A stretch of DNA of 64,000 nucleotides from Nostoc sp. ATCC 53789 (GCF_009873495.1 NZ_CP046703.1:5174501-5238500), one strand, 5' to 3'; counted from the stretch's first letter, positions 1 through 8,821 are shown. The notes: generated from the sequence alone by a model not told the origin. Program-made: numbers and translations.

Positions 1-90
1 GAAGGTTCTCAATCAAAAGTTTGGGAACAGGCAGAAAATCGCTTACACGCTCAAAAAGCTTTGCTTGCGAGTATCTTAGGGGCAGAGTAA
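1..90 (+). CDS. argF: Ornithine carbamoyltransferase, C-terminal end (partial)
   Basis: Only the last 29 codons are present, open at the left edge and ending with TAA at 88-90. The C-terminal residues (VWEQAENRLHAQKALLASIL) match my memory of the end of cyanobacterial ornithine carbamoyltransferase, which makes citrulline from ornithine and carbamoyl phosphate in arginine synthesis. The neighbouring lexA agrees with an argF-lexA order I recall from Nostoc-type genomes. The call rests on this short tail only. Confidence 0.7.
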   Translation, partial: EGSQSKVWEQAENRLHAQKALLASILGAE

Positions 91-249
91 GGGAATAGGG
101 CACAGGGGATAGGGTATAGTTTTCTTCCTTGTAACCTGTAACCTGTACCCTGTTATATTCTTATTTGTCAAAAGGCAAAAGAGAAGAAAATAATTTTACT
201 TTTGCCTTTCATAATTTTTACTTTTCTCTTGTTATGGGGAGTTTTTTGT
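91..249. other. argF-lexA spacer
   Basis: Short AT-rich spacer with low-complexity GGGAATAGGG / CCTGTAACC stretches of the kind scattered through this genome. The ATG at 202 in the lexA frame would place the LexA operator inside the coding region, so I treat 91-294 as non-coding. Confidence 0.6.
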
Positions 250-263
250 AGTACTAATGTTCT
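250..263 (+). promoter_or_regulatory. LexA box (SOS operator) upstream of lexA
   Basis: AGTACTAATGTTCT fits the cyanobacterial LexA consensus RGTACNNNDGTWCB at every position. It lies 31 bp before the lexA start at 295, as expected for autoregulation. It also argues against translation starting at 202. Confidence 0.8.
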
Positions 264-294
264 AGAGACATTAATAATTACTTCCCGCAAATTT

Positions 295-900
295 ATGGAA
301 CGTCTAACGGAAGCTCAACAAGAACTTTACGAATGGTTGGCAGAATACATCAGAACGCACCAGCATTCGCCTTCAATTAGGCAAATGATGCAAGCGATGA
401 ACTTGAAGTCACCAGCACCAATTCAAAGTCGTTTAGAACATTTACGCACTAAAGGATATATAGAATGGACTGAAGGACAAGCGCGAACAATTCGGATTTT
501 GCGTCCTGTTAAGCAAGGTGTACCAATTTTAGGCACGATCGCGGCTGGTGGTTTAATAGAACCGTTTACTGATGCTGTAGATCATTTAGACTTTTCTAAT
601 TTATCATTACCTGCCCAAACCTATGCTTTGCGCGTAGCTGGCGATAGTATGATTGAAGATTTAATTGCTGATGGTGATGTGGTATTTCTGCGTCCAGTAG
701 CAGAACCAAATCATTTAAAAAATGGCACCATCGTCGCCGCCAGAGTTGATGGATTCGGTACAACATTAAAACGTTTTTATCGCCAAGGCGATCGCGTTAC
801 CCTCAAACCAGCAAATCCTAAGTACAATCCCATTGAAGTCAGCGCTATGCAAGTACAGGTGCAAGGTTCACTCATTGGTGTTTGGCGTGGTTACAACTGA
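295..900 (+). CDS. lexA: LexA repressor
   Basis: A 201-residue S24-type repressor that binds SOS boxes and cleaves itself when RecA filaments form. The N-terminal winged helix (about residues 1-65) precedes the cleavage site A84-G85 (GTIAAGG), the catalytic Ser118 (GDSM) and Lys159 (TTLKR). The complete cleavage set suggests a self-cleaving LexA, unlike some cyanobacterial LexAs that lost it. The frame is open from 202, but 295 gives the usual length and leaves the LexA box at 250-263 outside the gene. The next gene is the Dnd-island helicase. Confidence 0.92.
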   Translation: MERLTEAQQELYEWLAEYIRTHQHSPSIRQMMQAMNLKSPAPIQSRLEHLRTKGYIEWTEGQARTIRILRPVKQGVPILGTIAAGGLIEPFTDAVDHLDFSNLSLPAQTYALRVAGDSMIEDLIADGDVVFLRPVAEPNHLKNGTIVAARVDGFGTTLKRFYRQGDRVTLKPANPKYNPIEVSAMQVQVQGSLIGVWRGYN

Positions 901-927
901 ATTGGGGAATAGGGAATGGGAAAGATA

Positions 928-958
928 AGTACCAATGACCAATGACCAATGACTAAAT
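928..958. repeat. Heptanucleotide spacer repeat (CAATGAC type)
   Basis: Tandem CCAATGA/CTAATGA-like heptamers just before the helicase start. The same motif recurs near 32049-32092, 34605-34640, 45450-45506 and 53044-53088, typical of short tandem repeats in Nostoc-type genomes. Confidence 0.7.
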
Positions 959-2438
959 GAATATGTACCTGACGAAAAATCCAGTGCAGCAACTGCCCAC
1001 TTTCCGGTTGAAATTACCGTTTGCAAGGGAAAGTAAGGGCAGTTATTACACGCAACCATTACCAGGATGCCCAAGAATGCCTCCGTCTCTGCAATTGCGG
1101 CAATATCAGCACCAAGCGATCGCTAGCTGGTTTACCAACAATGGCAGAGGGACGCTGAAAATGGCTACTGGTAGTGGTAAAACCATTACTGCATTAGCGA
1201 TCGCTTGTGAATTATATCAGCAGATTAATTTACAAGTTCTGGTGGTGGTATGTCCCTACCGCCATCTCGTCACCCAATGGGCGCGAGAATGTGAAAAATT
1301 TAATTTGCAACCCATCTTAGCTTTTGAGAATTTACGCACTTGGCAAAGTCAACTTTCTACCCAAATTTATAATCTGCGTTCTGGTTCTCAACGATTTGTC
1401 ACGGTAATTACTACGAACTCCACTTTAATTGGAGATGGTTTTCAGTCTCAACTCAAATATTTTCCCGCGAAAACTTTAATTATTGGGGATGAGGCGCATA
1501 ATTTAGGCGCACCCAAGTTAGAAGAAAGTTTACCGCGCAGTGTGGGGTTGAGACTGGCTTTGTCTGCCACACCAGAGAGATATTTTGATGATTTTGGGAC
1601 GCAATCTCTATTTGATTATTTTGGCCCAGTTCTCCAGCCAGAGTTTACCTTGAGGGATGCGATCGCTCAAGGTGCTTTGGTACATTATCTGTATTATCCG
1701 GTGCTAGTAGAGCTAACTGAAGCAGAAAGTATTGCCTATTTAAAGTTAACTAAAAGAATTGGGCGATCGCTACTATATAGAGGACGAGAAAATGGCGAAG
1801 TGGGATTTGAAGATAATGAAGATTTAAAGCCGTTATTGATGCAAAGAGCAAGATTAATTGGGGCGGCGGAAAATAAATTAAATGCTTTGCGAGATTTAAT
1901 GATCACTCGCCGCGAAACTACTCACACACTTTTTTATTGTAGTGATGGTTCCCAAGATGCAGGACAACGTTCATCTCTACGCCAACTCAAAGCTGTTGCT
2001 AAAATTCTCGGAGTAGATTTAGGGTACAAGGTAAGTACCTATACAGCCCAAACAACTTTACAAGAACGAGAAATTTTACGGCATCAATTTGAAAGCGGTG
2101 AGTTGCAGGGTTTAGTCGCAATTCGTTGTTTAGATGAAGGTGTTGATATTCCAGCAATTCAAACTGCGGTGATTTTATCAAGTTCTGGTAATCCGCGCCA
2201 GTTTATTCAGCGAAGGGGGCGAGTTTTACGCCCTCATCCTGGTAAAGAACGGGCCACTATATTTGACATGATTGTTTTGCCACCAGATTTAGATCGAGAA
2301 ACTATCGAAGTTGAGCGCAATTTATTGAAAAAGGAATTGCGTCGCTTTGTAGAGTTTGCTGATTTAGCTGATAATGCAGGCGTTGCAAGAATGAAGTTAC
2401 TTGATTTGCAAAAGCGCTATGGTTTATTAGATATTTGA
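957..2438 (+). CDS. DEAH-box helicase, DNA phosphorothioation system restriction enzyme family
   Basis: A 493-residue superfamily 2 helicase. Visible are the Q-like segment (LRQYQHQAI, about 47-55), Walker A ATGSGKT (70-76), DEAH (178-181), SAT (about 203) and motif VI QFIQRRGRVLRP (about 415). Length and sequence resemble the family annotated as DNA phosphorothioation system restriction enzyme, found beside dnd genes. Its inferred job is ATP-driven recognition or translocation on DNA lacking phosphorothioate. No nuclease domain is obvious. It is now cut off from the rest of the island by nested insertion sequences. The start is the first ATG; MNMY offers a second ATG two codons later. No clear Shine-Dalgarno is visible. 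Confidence 0.75.
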   Translation: MNMYLTKNPVQQLPTFRLKLPFARESKGSYYTQPLPGCPRMPPSLQLRQYQHQAIASWFTNNGRGTLKMATGSGKTITALAIACELYQQINLQVLVVVCPYRHLVTQWARECEKFNLQPILAFENLRTWQSQLSTQIYNLRSGSQRFVTVITTNSTLIGDGFQSQLKYFPAKTLIIGDEAHNLGAPKLEESLPRSVGLRLALSATPERYFDDFGTQSLFDYFGPVLQPEFTLRDAIAQGALVHYLYYPVLVELTEAESIAYLKLTKRIGRSLLYRGRENGEVGFEDNEDLKPLLMQRARLIGAAENKLNALRDLMITRRETTHTLFYCSDGSQDAGQRSSLRQLKAVAKILGVDLGYKVSTYTAQTTLQEREILRHQFESGELQGLVAIRCLDEGVDIPAIQTAVILSSSGNPRQFIQRRGRVLRPHPGKERATIFDMIVLPPDLDRETIEVERNLLKKELRRFVEFADLADNAGVARMKLLDLQKRYGLLDI

Positions 2439-2516
2439 TGATGAACTATATAGTTGTATTATTTTGTAAAATTTTTCGAGTTTTGAAAAAAGAAGCATTA
2501 AATATGAAATAATAAA

Positions 2517-2524
2517 GTTATGAG
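2517..2524. repeat. IS66 target-site duplication, left copy
   Basis: GTTATGAG directly precedes the IS66 left end and is repeated exactly at 5398-5405 after the right end. Eight base pairs is the usual IS66 duplication length. Confidence 0.92.
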
Positions 2525-2738
2525 GTAAGGATTCAGGTGCTGGGGTATTGACAAGTGTGGTAGGGGAAGCAGAATATAGCAATTATGGAAAAAAACCTGC
2601 CACTAAAACTAGACACTGAAACCCTAAAACAGTTGGAGAAAGAGCAACTGGTAGAGATGCTTATGGAGCAGGCAAAAGCTATAGAACAGCTAAAATCCAG
2701 AGTAATAGAACTAGAATCTGTAATAGAGAAACTCAAAG

Positions 2739-2741
2739 TTA
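2739..2741. repeat. ISAzo13 target-site duplication, left copy (TTA)
   Basis: TTA here and at 4065-4067 flank the ISAzo13 ends. Removing one copy restores the IS66 transposase frame (AAA GTT AGT AGA). Confidence 0.88.
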
Positions 2742-4064
2742 GGGACTTGCGAAAAAATAAAGTACCAGCCATTCTAGAATATTTAGGAAGCGCGGATCTA
2801 CTAACCCCCACTAAATCTCTAGAATGAAAATCCCTCAAGTCATGCTGACTGACACCATCAAATCTACCTTTAAAGATGCAGCCAAAAAACTAACTGGCAG
2901 TCGCAAAAGAGACTTCATGGCAAAAGTCACCGAAGATTACTTCGATAGTTCAGCCCGCAAAGCAGAAACAGTGTTGGGGTGGAATCGCCAGAGTGTACAA
3001 CTTGGCTTGGATGAACGGCGGACGGGGATAGTCTGTGTAGATAACTATCAGGCAAGAGGAAGACACAAGAGTATTGAGATTCTGCCCAATTTAGAATCGG
3101 ATATTCGTTCATTGGTAGATGCTAAAGCTCAAACCGACCCAAAATTTCAATCAACTTTTCTGTATGCGCGCATTAGTGCCAGAGCAGTAAGAGAGGCATT
3201 GTTAGGTGAAAAGGGATACGACCAGAGCGAATTACCGTCTCGCCAAACCCTAGGGACGATTCTTAATGGCTTGGGGTATCGCCTAAAAAAACACAAAAAA
3301 CCAAGCCCTTGAAAAAGATTCCCCAAACAGATGCCATATTTGAGAATGTGTTCCGGGAGAATCAGGCATCAGATGAGAATCACAAATCGTTGAGAGTGTC
3401 TATTGATACTAAAGCCAAAGTGAAGATTGGGAACCTTTCTAGAGGTGGTAAAGCCCGGACACTGGAGGCAAAAGCCGCTGATGACCACGATACACAGTGG
3501 CAAGAAGTCTTAGTTCCATTTGGTATTCTCAACACACACAGCCAGCAGCTATCAATTTACTTCGGTCAGTCGGCTGAAACTAGTGATTTTATTGTCGATT
3601 GTTTAACCGCTTGGTGGCATGAGAATCAACACAATTACCTTGAGCTTGATGAATGGGTGATTGATCTCGATGGCGGTGCGGCGACTCGCAGTGACCGCAC
3701 ACAATTTATCAAACGCATGGTTGAACTGTCTGATGCGATTAATTTAAGAATCCGACTGATTTACTATCCTCCCTACCATAGCAAGTACAATCCGATAGAA
3801 CGGTGTTGGGCTACTTTAGAAAACTATTGGAATGGCGCGATTTTAGATTCTGTTGAAACCGCACTACATTGGGCTTCTAATATGACTTGGAAAGGTATTG
3901 CACCCATTGTACATCTGGTTGAAACCACCTATGAAAAAGGAATTAAGGTTCTTTCACAAGAGTTAGAACAATATCAACCTTTCTGGCAACGTTCTGAAAC
4001 ATTACCCAAATGGGATATCACGATTGTCCCAGTTTGATTGGTATCTTATTTTATTGCAAGTCCC
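2742..4064 (+). mobile_element. ISAzo13-family insertion sequence
   Basis: A 1323-bp element with inverted ends GGGACTTGC...GCAAGTCCC; similarity continues inward as AT-rich sequence. It is flanked by the 3-bp duplication TTA and lies inside the IS66 transposase gene. It codes for one transposase in two overlapping frames. The exact duplication and restorable host frame suggest recent insertion. Confidence 0.93.
2824..4037 (+). CDS. ISAzo13-family transposase made by -1 frameshift
   Basis: Frame one (2824-3312, 162 residues) and frame two (stop at 4037) overlap. A heptamer A AAA AAA followed by C at 3285-3291 is in the correct phase for -1 slippage. Shifting there gives a 404-residue fusion whose junction, TQKTKPLKKIPQTDAIFENV, reads like the continuous sequence of intact ISAzo13 transposases. 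DDE candidates are in VSIDTK, DLDGG and NPIERCW. Either programmed frameshifting or a single-base lesion explains the split; the in-phase slippery site favours the former. Confidence 0.85.
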
Positions 4065-4067
4065 TTA
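4065..4067. repeat. ISAzo13 target-site duplication, right copy (TTA)
   Basis: Second TTA copy, directly after the right inverted repeat and before the continuation of the IS66 transposase. Confidence 0.88.
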
Positions 4068-5397
4068 GTAGAGACTTAGACAGCACAACATCATCAAAAC
4101 CACCGTCGGCAGACATCCTCAAAAAAACCGAGAAAAAACTTGAAGATGAAGCAGGGGAGAGTGAAACGCCAAAACGGAAACCAGGAGGACAGCCAGGACA
4201 TCGGGGAAAAACGAGAAAGGGTTTTGGGAGAGTAGATAGGTTTGAGATATTAAGACCGCAAGTGTGTTTTTGTTGTGGTCAAAAGGAATTCAGTAACGAA
4301 CCAATAAAAATAGAAACCCAGCAAGTAGCACAGTTGGTAGAAAGACCTATCGAAATCGTAGAATATCAAAGACATACCTGTATTTGCAGCGAGTGTGGGT
4401 CAAAACAAACAGCAGACTGGTCGCCAGAAATAGTACCGGGACAAGATATAGGAATCAGACTGCAAGCTTTCTTGGGATGGATAAATAATTACGGGCATTT
4501 ACCATACGAGAAACAACAAGAATTGTTGTGGGAACTGGGTGAAATAGAAATTGGAGTCGGGACTTTAGTAGCCACAAATGAACGAATAGATGGTGCCGTA
4601 GCTCAAAGTATTGACAACCTTAAAGAGTGGATAAAACAAACCCAGCCGAATATCCATTCGGATGAAACACCTTGGGTAATCAAAGGGGTAAAAGAATGGT
4701 TATGGATTTTTGCCAATACCGATTTCGCTTTATTTCATGCGGCTGATACTCGTTCTCGCGCCGAATTAGAGGCAATTTTGGGTTCAAGTTACTCTGGTGT
4801 ACTCAGTTCTGATGACTTTAGTGCTTATAACGGTTATCCGGTGAAAGCCCAACAGAAATGTCAGGCGCATTTACGCCGTCACTTCAAGAAACTCATCTTA
4901 ATTCCTGGCTTGAATAACAAAGAGATTGGGTCAGCATTTGTCAGCCTGATAGATGAAGGTTTTAAAAACTATGCTCTCTTCCAACAAACTAAAAACATTG
5001 ATGAGTTCTGGAGTTGGGCATCCGAGTTTAAAATAAAAGTTGAATCTTCCATTCATTCATGGATTGATAAAGCTGGAGGAGAAGCTGGTAAACTTTTACG
5101 CTCCTTACGTAATAAAGCTCATCAATGGTGGTATTTCTTAGACCACCCGGACATACCCCCTGATAATAATTTAGCAGAACGAACATTACGTTTAGCAGTC
5201 ACAAAACGAAAAGTCAGTGGTGGTTCTCGTTCTATGAAGCGATTCCAAGATACTGCTAATTTATTGACTGTTATACAAACTTGTCGCCGTCAAGGACGCT
5301 CTGTAATTGAGTTTTTTGACCAAGCTATCAAAGCGATGGTTAACTCTTCTGTGCAGACCCCTTCTTTAATTCCTCTCGTTTAGACCTGAATCCTTAC

Positions 5398-5405
5398 GTT
5401 ATGAG
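5398..5405. repeat. IS66 target-site duplication, right copy
   Basis: GTTATGAG, identical to 2517-2524, follows the right inverted repeat of the IS66 element. Confidence 0.92.
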
Positions 5406-5406
5406 T

Positions 5407-5465
5407 TAGATCATAATGGGATGTAAGCGGCTTTAAAAATTTCACTTACATCACATTATGATCTA
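5407..5465. repeat. Large imperfect palindrome (21-bp arms)
   Basis: Arms 5407-5427 and 5445-5465 are complementary except for one position, with a 17-nt loop. The right arm is followed by GATTTTT. It lies directly after the IS66 duplication and 180 bp before the small gene at 5648. It may be a bidirectional terminator, an operator or a tiny non-autonomous element. No second copy was seen in the window. Confidence 0.7.
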
Positions 5466-5647
5466 GATTTTTAATATTAACAATACCAGAAGACAATTCA
5501 ATAATAAAGTCTTTTTTCAAATAAAATTATAAATTTGAAAAAATAGTTTTTGCAAAATTAAAGATAATGCTAACAGTGGCTTTACGGAGGTAAATACAGC
5601 AGTAGAGAAAGTTAAAATATAGAAAAACTATATTTCCAATACCCAAG

Positions 5648-5821
5648 ATGTCACAAGAGGCGAATATCGATGATGTGCAAGAGCCAATAAACAGCGCTCC
5701 GCCGGAGGTACGGCGAATTATTGAGCGGGTATGGAAGCTAGAAAAAGGCAGGCTAGATAAGAAGATTAACAGCCATATAAATGATAATATTTTGGACATT
5801 ATTAAGGAAGAGGTGCGATGA
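5648..5821 (+). CDS. 57-residue protein overlapping the DndD-like ATPase
   Basis: A short frame of 57 codons ends in TGA at 5819-5821, sharing ATGA with the ATPase start at 5818, which implies translational coupling. The product is polar and probably helical, with acidic and basic blocks (PEVRRIIERVWKLEKGRLDK) and no membrane segment or known motif. I do not recognise the family. The overlap suggests a subunit or regulator of the ATPase. Confidence 0.65.
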   Translation: MSQEANIDDVQEPINSAPPEVRRIIERVWKLEKGRLDKKINSHINDNILDIIKEEVR

Positions 5822-7890
5822 AGCTGACTTCAATCAAGCTATGCAACTTTCGCTCCTTTTATGGTACGACACCAGAGATGCTCCTCGCTGGTGGAGATGT
5901 TGAGAACACGACGATTATTCATGGTAATAATGGCTCTGGAAAAACCAGTTTACTAAATGCCTTTACTTGGGTATTATATGAAAAATTTAGTGCAGCATTT
6001 GCGTCGATAGAACAGTTAGTTAATAAGCGTGCGATCGCAGAAGCTCAAAAAGGTCAAGCTGTAGAATGTTGGGTAGAGATTGGCTGGGAACATGAAGGTA
6101 AACGCTATCGAGTTAAACGCGCCTGTCGGGGTTACAAAAACGAAAGTGATTTTGATGCTGGCAAAACTCAATTAACCATGTGGGTTGGTGCAGATGATGG
6201 CAAATGGAATATACCAACTCAGCAACCAGACGATATAATTAATCAAATTTTACCCGCTACTTTACATCAATATTTTTTCTTTGACGGCGAACGAATTGAA
6301 GAAATAGTCCGTTCTGATAAAAAAGCTGAAATTGCCGAAGCTACAAAAATTTTCTTGGGTGTGGAAGTAATCAACCGTTCCATCAGACATTTGGGAGATG
6401 CTAAAAAAACTCTAGAAAATGAGTTAAAAGCTATTGGTGATTCTGAAACCAAACAACTATTACGACAGCAAGAAAAGATAGAACGCGAACGCGAACGCAT
6501 TACCAAACGGCAAACGGAAATTAAAGAAGAGTTAGAATATCAACAAACTTTTAAAAAAGAGACAAGCAACCGTTTGCGAGAACTGAGTGCTGCTAAGGAA
6601 TTACAAGAAAGATGGCAGGATTTAGAATCGCAGAAAGCGGCAAATCAAGAAGAATATAAAAAAACCAAAGAAGCGCTAAAAAAAGTTATTTCCGCGCGTG
6701 GTTATACAGTTTTACTTTCAGAAACTACATCCCAGTTCCGAGGAATTATCAATGATTTGAAGCAGCGCGGCGAGTTAACATCAGGAATTTCGCGGGAATT
6801 TGTAAATGATTTACTCAATTCTCAGCGCTGTATTTGTGGTGCAGAATTACACGAGGGTAATCATTCTCATACTCATGTGAGTACGTGGTTAAATAAAGCC
6901 GGTTCTTCGGCGGTAGAAGAAACTGCAATTCGGATGATAGCACAAGTAGACGAAATTGATAAGCAAGCTATAGGATTTTGGGAAGAAGTTGATAGAGAAC
7001 AAAGTAGAATTAATCAGTTAAGGCAAAGCATATCTCAAATTGAAGGGGATTTAGACAATATTCAAGAAAGGTTGCGAAAAGACGCTAATGAAGAAATTAG
7101 CAGTTTACAAAAACGCTTAGATGAAATTGAAAGTAAAATTGATGAATTAAATAGAGAACAAGGTGCAAATCAGCAGCAAATTGCTCAACTCACAACTGAA
7201 ATTGAAGGTTTAAATAAACAAATTGCCAAGCAAAAGCTGAATGAAGACAAGCAAACTTTAGCACAGCGACGAATTAACGCTACTCAAGATGCAATCGAAC
7301 GGTTGACAGAAGTTAGAAATCGTCAAGAACAACAATTTCGCCTGCAACTAGAAAAGCGAGTACAAGAAATATTTATGGAGATTTCTGTGACTCCATATAT
7401 TCCTAAAATTAGCGATAAATATGAACTGACATTAGTAGAAAATACTACAGGTATAGAAGCACCAGTTGCAGCATCTACCGGTGAGAATCAAATTCTCAGT
7501 TTATCCTTTATTGCCAGCATTATTGACAAAGTACGGGAATGGAGTGAGAAGAGAAAAATGATGATGATTCCCGATAGTAGCACTTTCCCAATTGTCATGG
7601 ATTCACCCTTTGGTAGTTTGGATGAGAATTCGCGGCGACACATTGCGAAGACAATTCCCCAATTAGCGAATCAGTTGATAGTTTTAGTAACTAAAACTCA
7701 GTGGCGGGGTGAAGTTGAAACGGAAATGACAGACAGAATTGGTAGAGAATATGTGCTTACGTATTATTCTTCTAAGCCTGATTGCGAACAAGATTATATT
7801 GAGTTGGGTGAAGAAAGATATCCTTTGGTGAAACAAAGTCCGAATGAGTTTGAATATACGGAAATTATCGCAGTTGAACGGAATGGGTAA
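5818..7890 (+). CDS. DndD-like SMC/Rad50-type ATPase (second DndD paralogue)
   Basis: A 690-residue ABC-type ATPase with Rad50-like layout. It has Walker A GNNGSGKT (36-43), two long coiled-coil arms (about 195-290 and 380-510) flanking a central hinge with CICG (about 338-341) like a zinc hook, a signature-like STGENQ segment, and Walker B IVMDSPFG (about 589-596). DndD proteins share this form, and automated pipelines would probably call it DndD. A more typical dndD lies at 14815, so this is a paralogue with a partner gene of its own (5648). In an island without DndFGH it may be part of the restriction or effector side; that role is inference. Confidence 0.75.
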   Translation: MKLTSIKLCNFRSFYGTTPEMLLAGGDVENTTIIHGNNGSGKTSLLNAFTWVLYEKFSAAFASIEQLVNKRAIAEAQKGQAVECWVEIGWEHEGKRYRVKRACRGYKNESDFDAGKTQLTMWVGADDGKWNIPTQQPDDIINQILPATLHQYFFFDGERIEEIVRSDKKAEIAEATKIFLGVEVINRSIRHLGDAKKTLENELKAIGDSETKQLLRQQEKIERERERITKRQTEIKEELEYQQTFKKETSNRLRELSAAKELQERWQDLESQKAANQEEYKKTKEALKKVISARGYTVLLSETTSQFRGIINDLKQRGELTSGISREFVNDLLNSQRCICGAELHEGNHSHTHVSTWLNKAGSSAVEETAIRMIAQVDEIDKQAIGFWEEVDREQSRINQLRQSISQIEGDLDNIQERLRKDANEEISSLQKRLDEIESKIDELNREQGANQQQIAQLTTEIEGLNKQIAKQKLNEDKQTLAQRRINATQDAIERLTEVRNRQEQQFRLQLEKRVQEIFMEISVTPYIPKISDKYELTLVENTTGIEAPVAASTGENQILSLSFIASIIDKVREWSEKRKMMMIPDSSTFPIVMDSPFGSLDENSRRHIAKTIPQLANQLIVLVTKTQWRGEVETEMTDRIGREYVLTYYSSKPDCEQDYIELGEERYPLVKQSPNEFEYTEIIAVERNG

Positions 7891-7955
7891 TTACTCACCC
7901 AGAGGCGCAAAGGTTTTTTCTTGGTTACATTTGAGAAAAAGAGAGGAATAAGGTT

Positions 7956-8525
7956 ATGGTTGCGAGTCCAGATGGAAATTATATGTCTCCCCAAGAATAC
8001 CTGGAATGGGAAGAACACCAAGAAATTAAATATGAATATATTGATGGTGAAGTTTTCGCCATGACTGGGGGTACTCTTCCCCATACAACTATTGCTTTAA
8101 ACTTAGCTTCAGCGTTAAAAACTCATCTAAGAGGGAGTGAGTGTCTTCCCTTTATGGCGGATGCGAAAGTAGGTGTATCTGAGAAGGGGCCTTTTCATTA
8201 TCCCGATGTTGTGGTGAGTTGCGATGAACGCGATAAACAAGCTATTCAGTTTCTCCAATATCCTTGTTTAATTGTTGAAGTTCTTTCCCCAAGTACGGAA
8301 GCTTACGACCGAGGTACAAAATTTACGCGGTATCGTCGCATTCAGACTTTGCAAGAATATGTCCTCATCGATGCTGAAAAAATTGGTTTAGATTGCTTCC
8401 GGTTAAATGATAGAGGACTCTGGGAGTTACATCCTTATGAAGAAGGGGATGAAGTTCATTTAACTAGTGTTGATTTTCACTTTCCTATTTCTTTGGTTTA
8501 TGAGAATGTTCAGTTTCCAACCTGA
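7956..8525 (+). CDS. Uma2-family (DUF820) putative restriction endonuclease
   Basis: A 189-residue member of the PD-(D/E)XK nuclease-fold family abundant in cyanobacteria. Visible core: HYPDVVVSCD, then LIVEVLSPSTEAYDRGTKFTRYRRI and EYVLID, which carry the expected acidic residues and the E-V-L-S-P motif. The start has a good ribosome site (AGAGGA 11-13 bp upstream). Biological substrates of the family are largely unknown. It is probably an accessory cargo gene, since many copies usually occur per genome. Confidence 0.85.
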   Translation: MVASPDGNYMSPQEYLEWEEHQEIKYEYIDGEVFAMTGGTLPHTTIALNLASALKTHLRGSECLPFMADAKVGVSEKGPFHYPDVVVSCDERDKQAIQFLQYPCLIVEVLSPSTEAYDRGTKFTRYRRIQTLQEYVLIDAEKIGLDCFRLNDRGLWELHPYEEGDEVHLTSVDFHFPISLVYENVQFPT

Positions 8526-8584
8526 GTTTAGGGGAAACTACAGATGGTGGCAGAAAAAGTAAAACTATATTCGGATGATTAAAA

Positions 8585-8821
8585 ATGACAGCACACGAAA
8601 GAGAACAGTTAATTAAAGATATCAACGTACTGCTACATCAAGCTTATGACAGTACTTTAGTTGAAATTCACGCACTATTAAAAAGAATCGATAATGTAGA
8701 TGATGAAGAAGACTTAAAAGATATTAAGGAAGCTAGGGAAGATATACGCATTAATGGCACTGTGTCTTGGGATGAAATTCAAAACGAAATAAGAAACGAA
8801 ATAAACAAGGATGTTGCGTGA
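8585..8821 (+). CDS. Putative antitoxin of a RelE/ParE-type pair
   Basis: A 78-residue, strongly acidic, helical protein (DDEEDLKDIKEAREDI) directly upstream of a RelE-like toxin. Its TGA overlaps the toxin GTG start (GTGA at 8818-8821), the usual coupling of antitoxin and toxin. No clear DNA-binding motif is visible, so assignment depends on position, size and charge. Confidence 0.7.
   Translation: MTAHEREQLIKDINVLLHQAYDSTLVEIHALLKRIDNVDDEEDLKDIKEAREDIRINGTVSWDEIQNEIRNEINKDVA

Larger units (their letters stand above)
2585..5383 (+). pseudogene. IS66 transposase split by an ISAzo13 insertion
   Basis: Two parts, 2585-2741 and 4068-5383, join exactly across one TTA duplication to give an open frame of 490 residues. 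The N-terminal part is a coiled-coil leader (LEKEQLVEMLMEQAKAIEQL). The C-terminal part starts with the SSKPPS motif, then a Cys-rich zinc segment (CFCCG and CSECG), then DDE candidates in HSDETPW, SSDDFSAY and NNLAERTLR. The gene is disrupted as it stands but would be restored by precise excision. Left-over reading frames starting at 4010, or running past 2741, cross the insertion borders and are artefacts. Confidence 0.92.
2525..5397 (+). mobile_element. IS66-family element (single-ORF, ISBst12-like), interrupted by ISAzo13
   Basis: Ends are the 14-bp inverted repeat GTAAGGATTCAGGT at the left and its complement at 5384-5397. Both sides carry the 8-bp duplication GTTATGAG. Without the inserted ISAzo13 and one TTA copy the element is 1547 bp, a normal size for the IS66 subgroup carrying only a transposase and no TnpA/TnpB. 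It landed in the spacer after the helicase and breaks no visible gene. Confidence 0.93.

Noticed and set aside
202-294. Upstream extension of lexA with a hydrophobic N terminus
   Set aside because: It contains the LexA box at 250-263, and the family length fits a start at 295.
2742-2827. Continuation of the IS66 transposase frame past 2741 to 2827
   Set aside because: Reads into the ISAzo13 left end; the true continuation is at 4068.
4010-4067. Apparent N terminus of the large IS66 frame
   Set aside because: Lies inside the ISAzo13 right end, so it is a junction artefact.
5818-7890. Calling this gene RecN or SbcC
   Set aside because: Size, single central hinge and island context fit DndD-like ATPases better; SbcC is about 1000 residues and pairs with SbcD, which is absent here.
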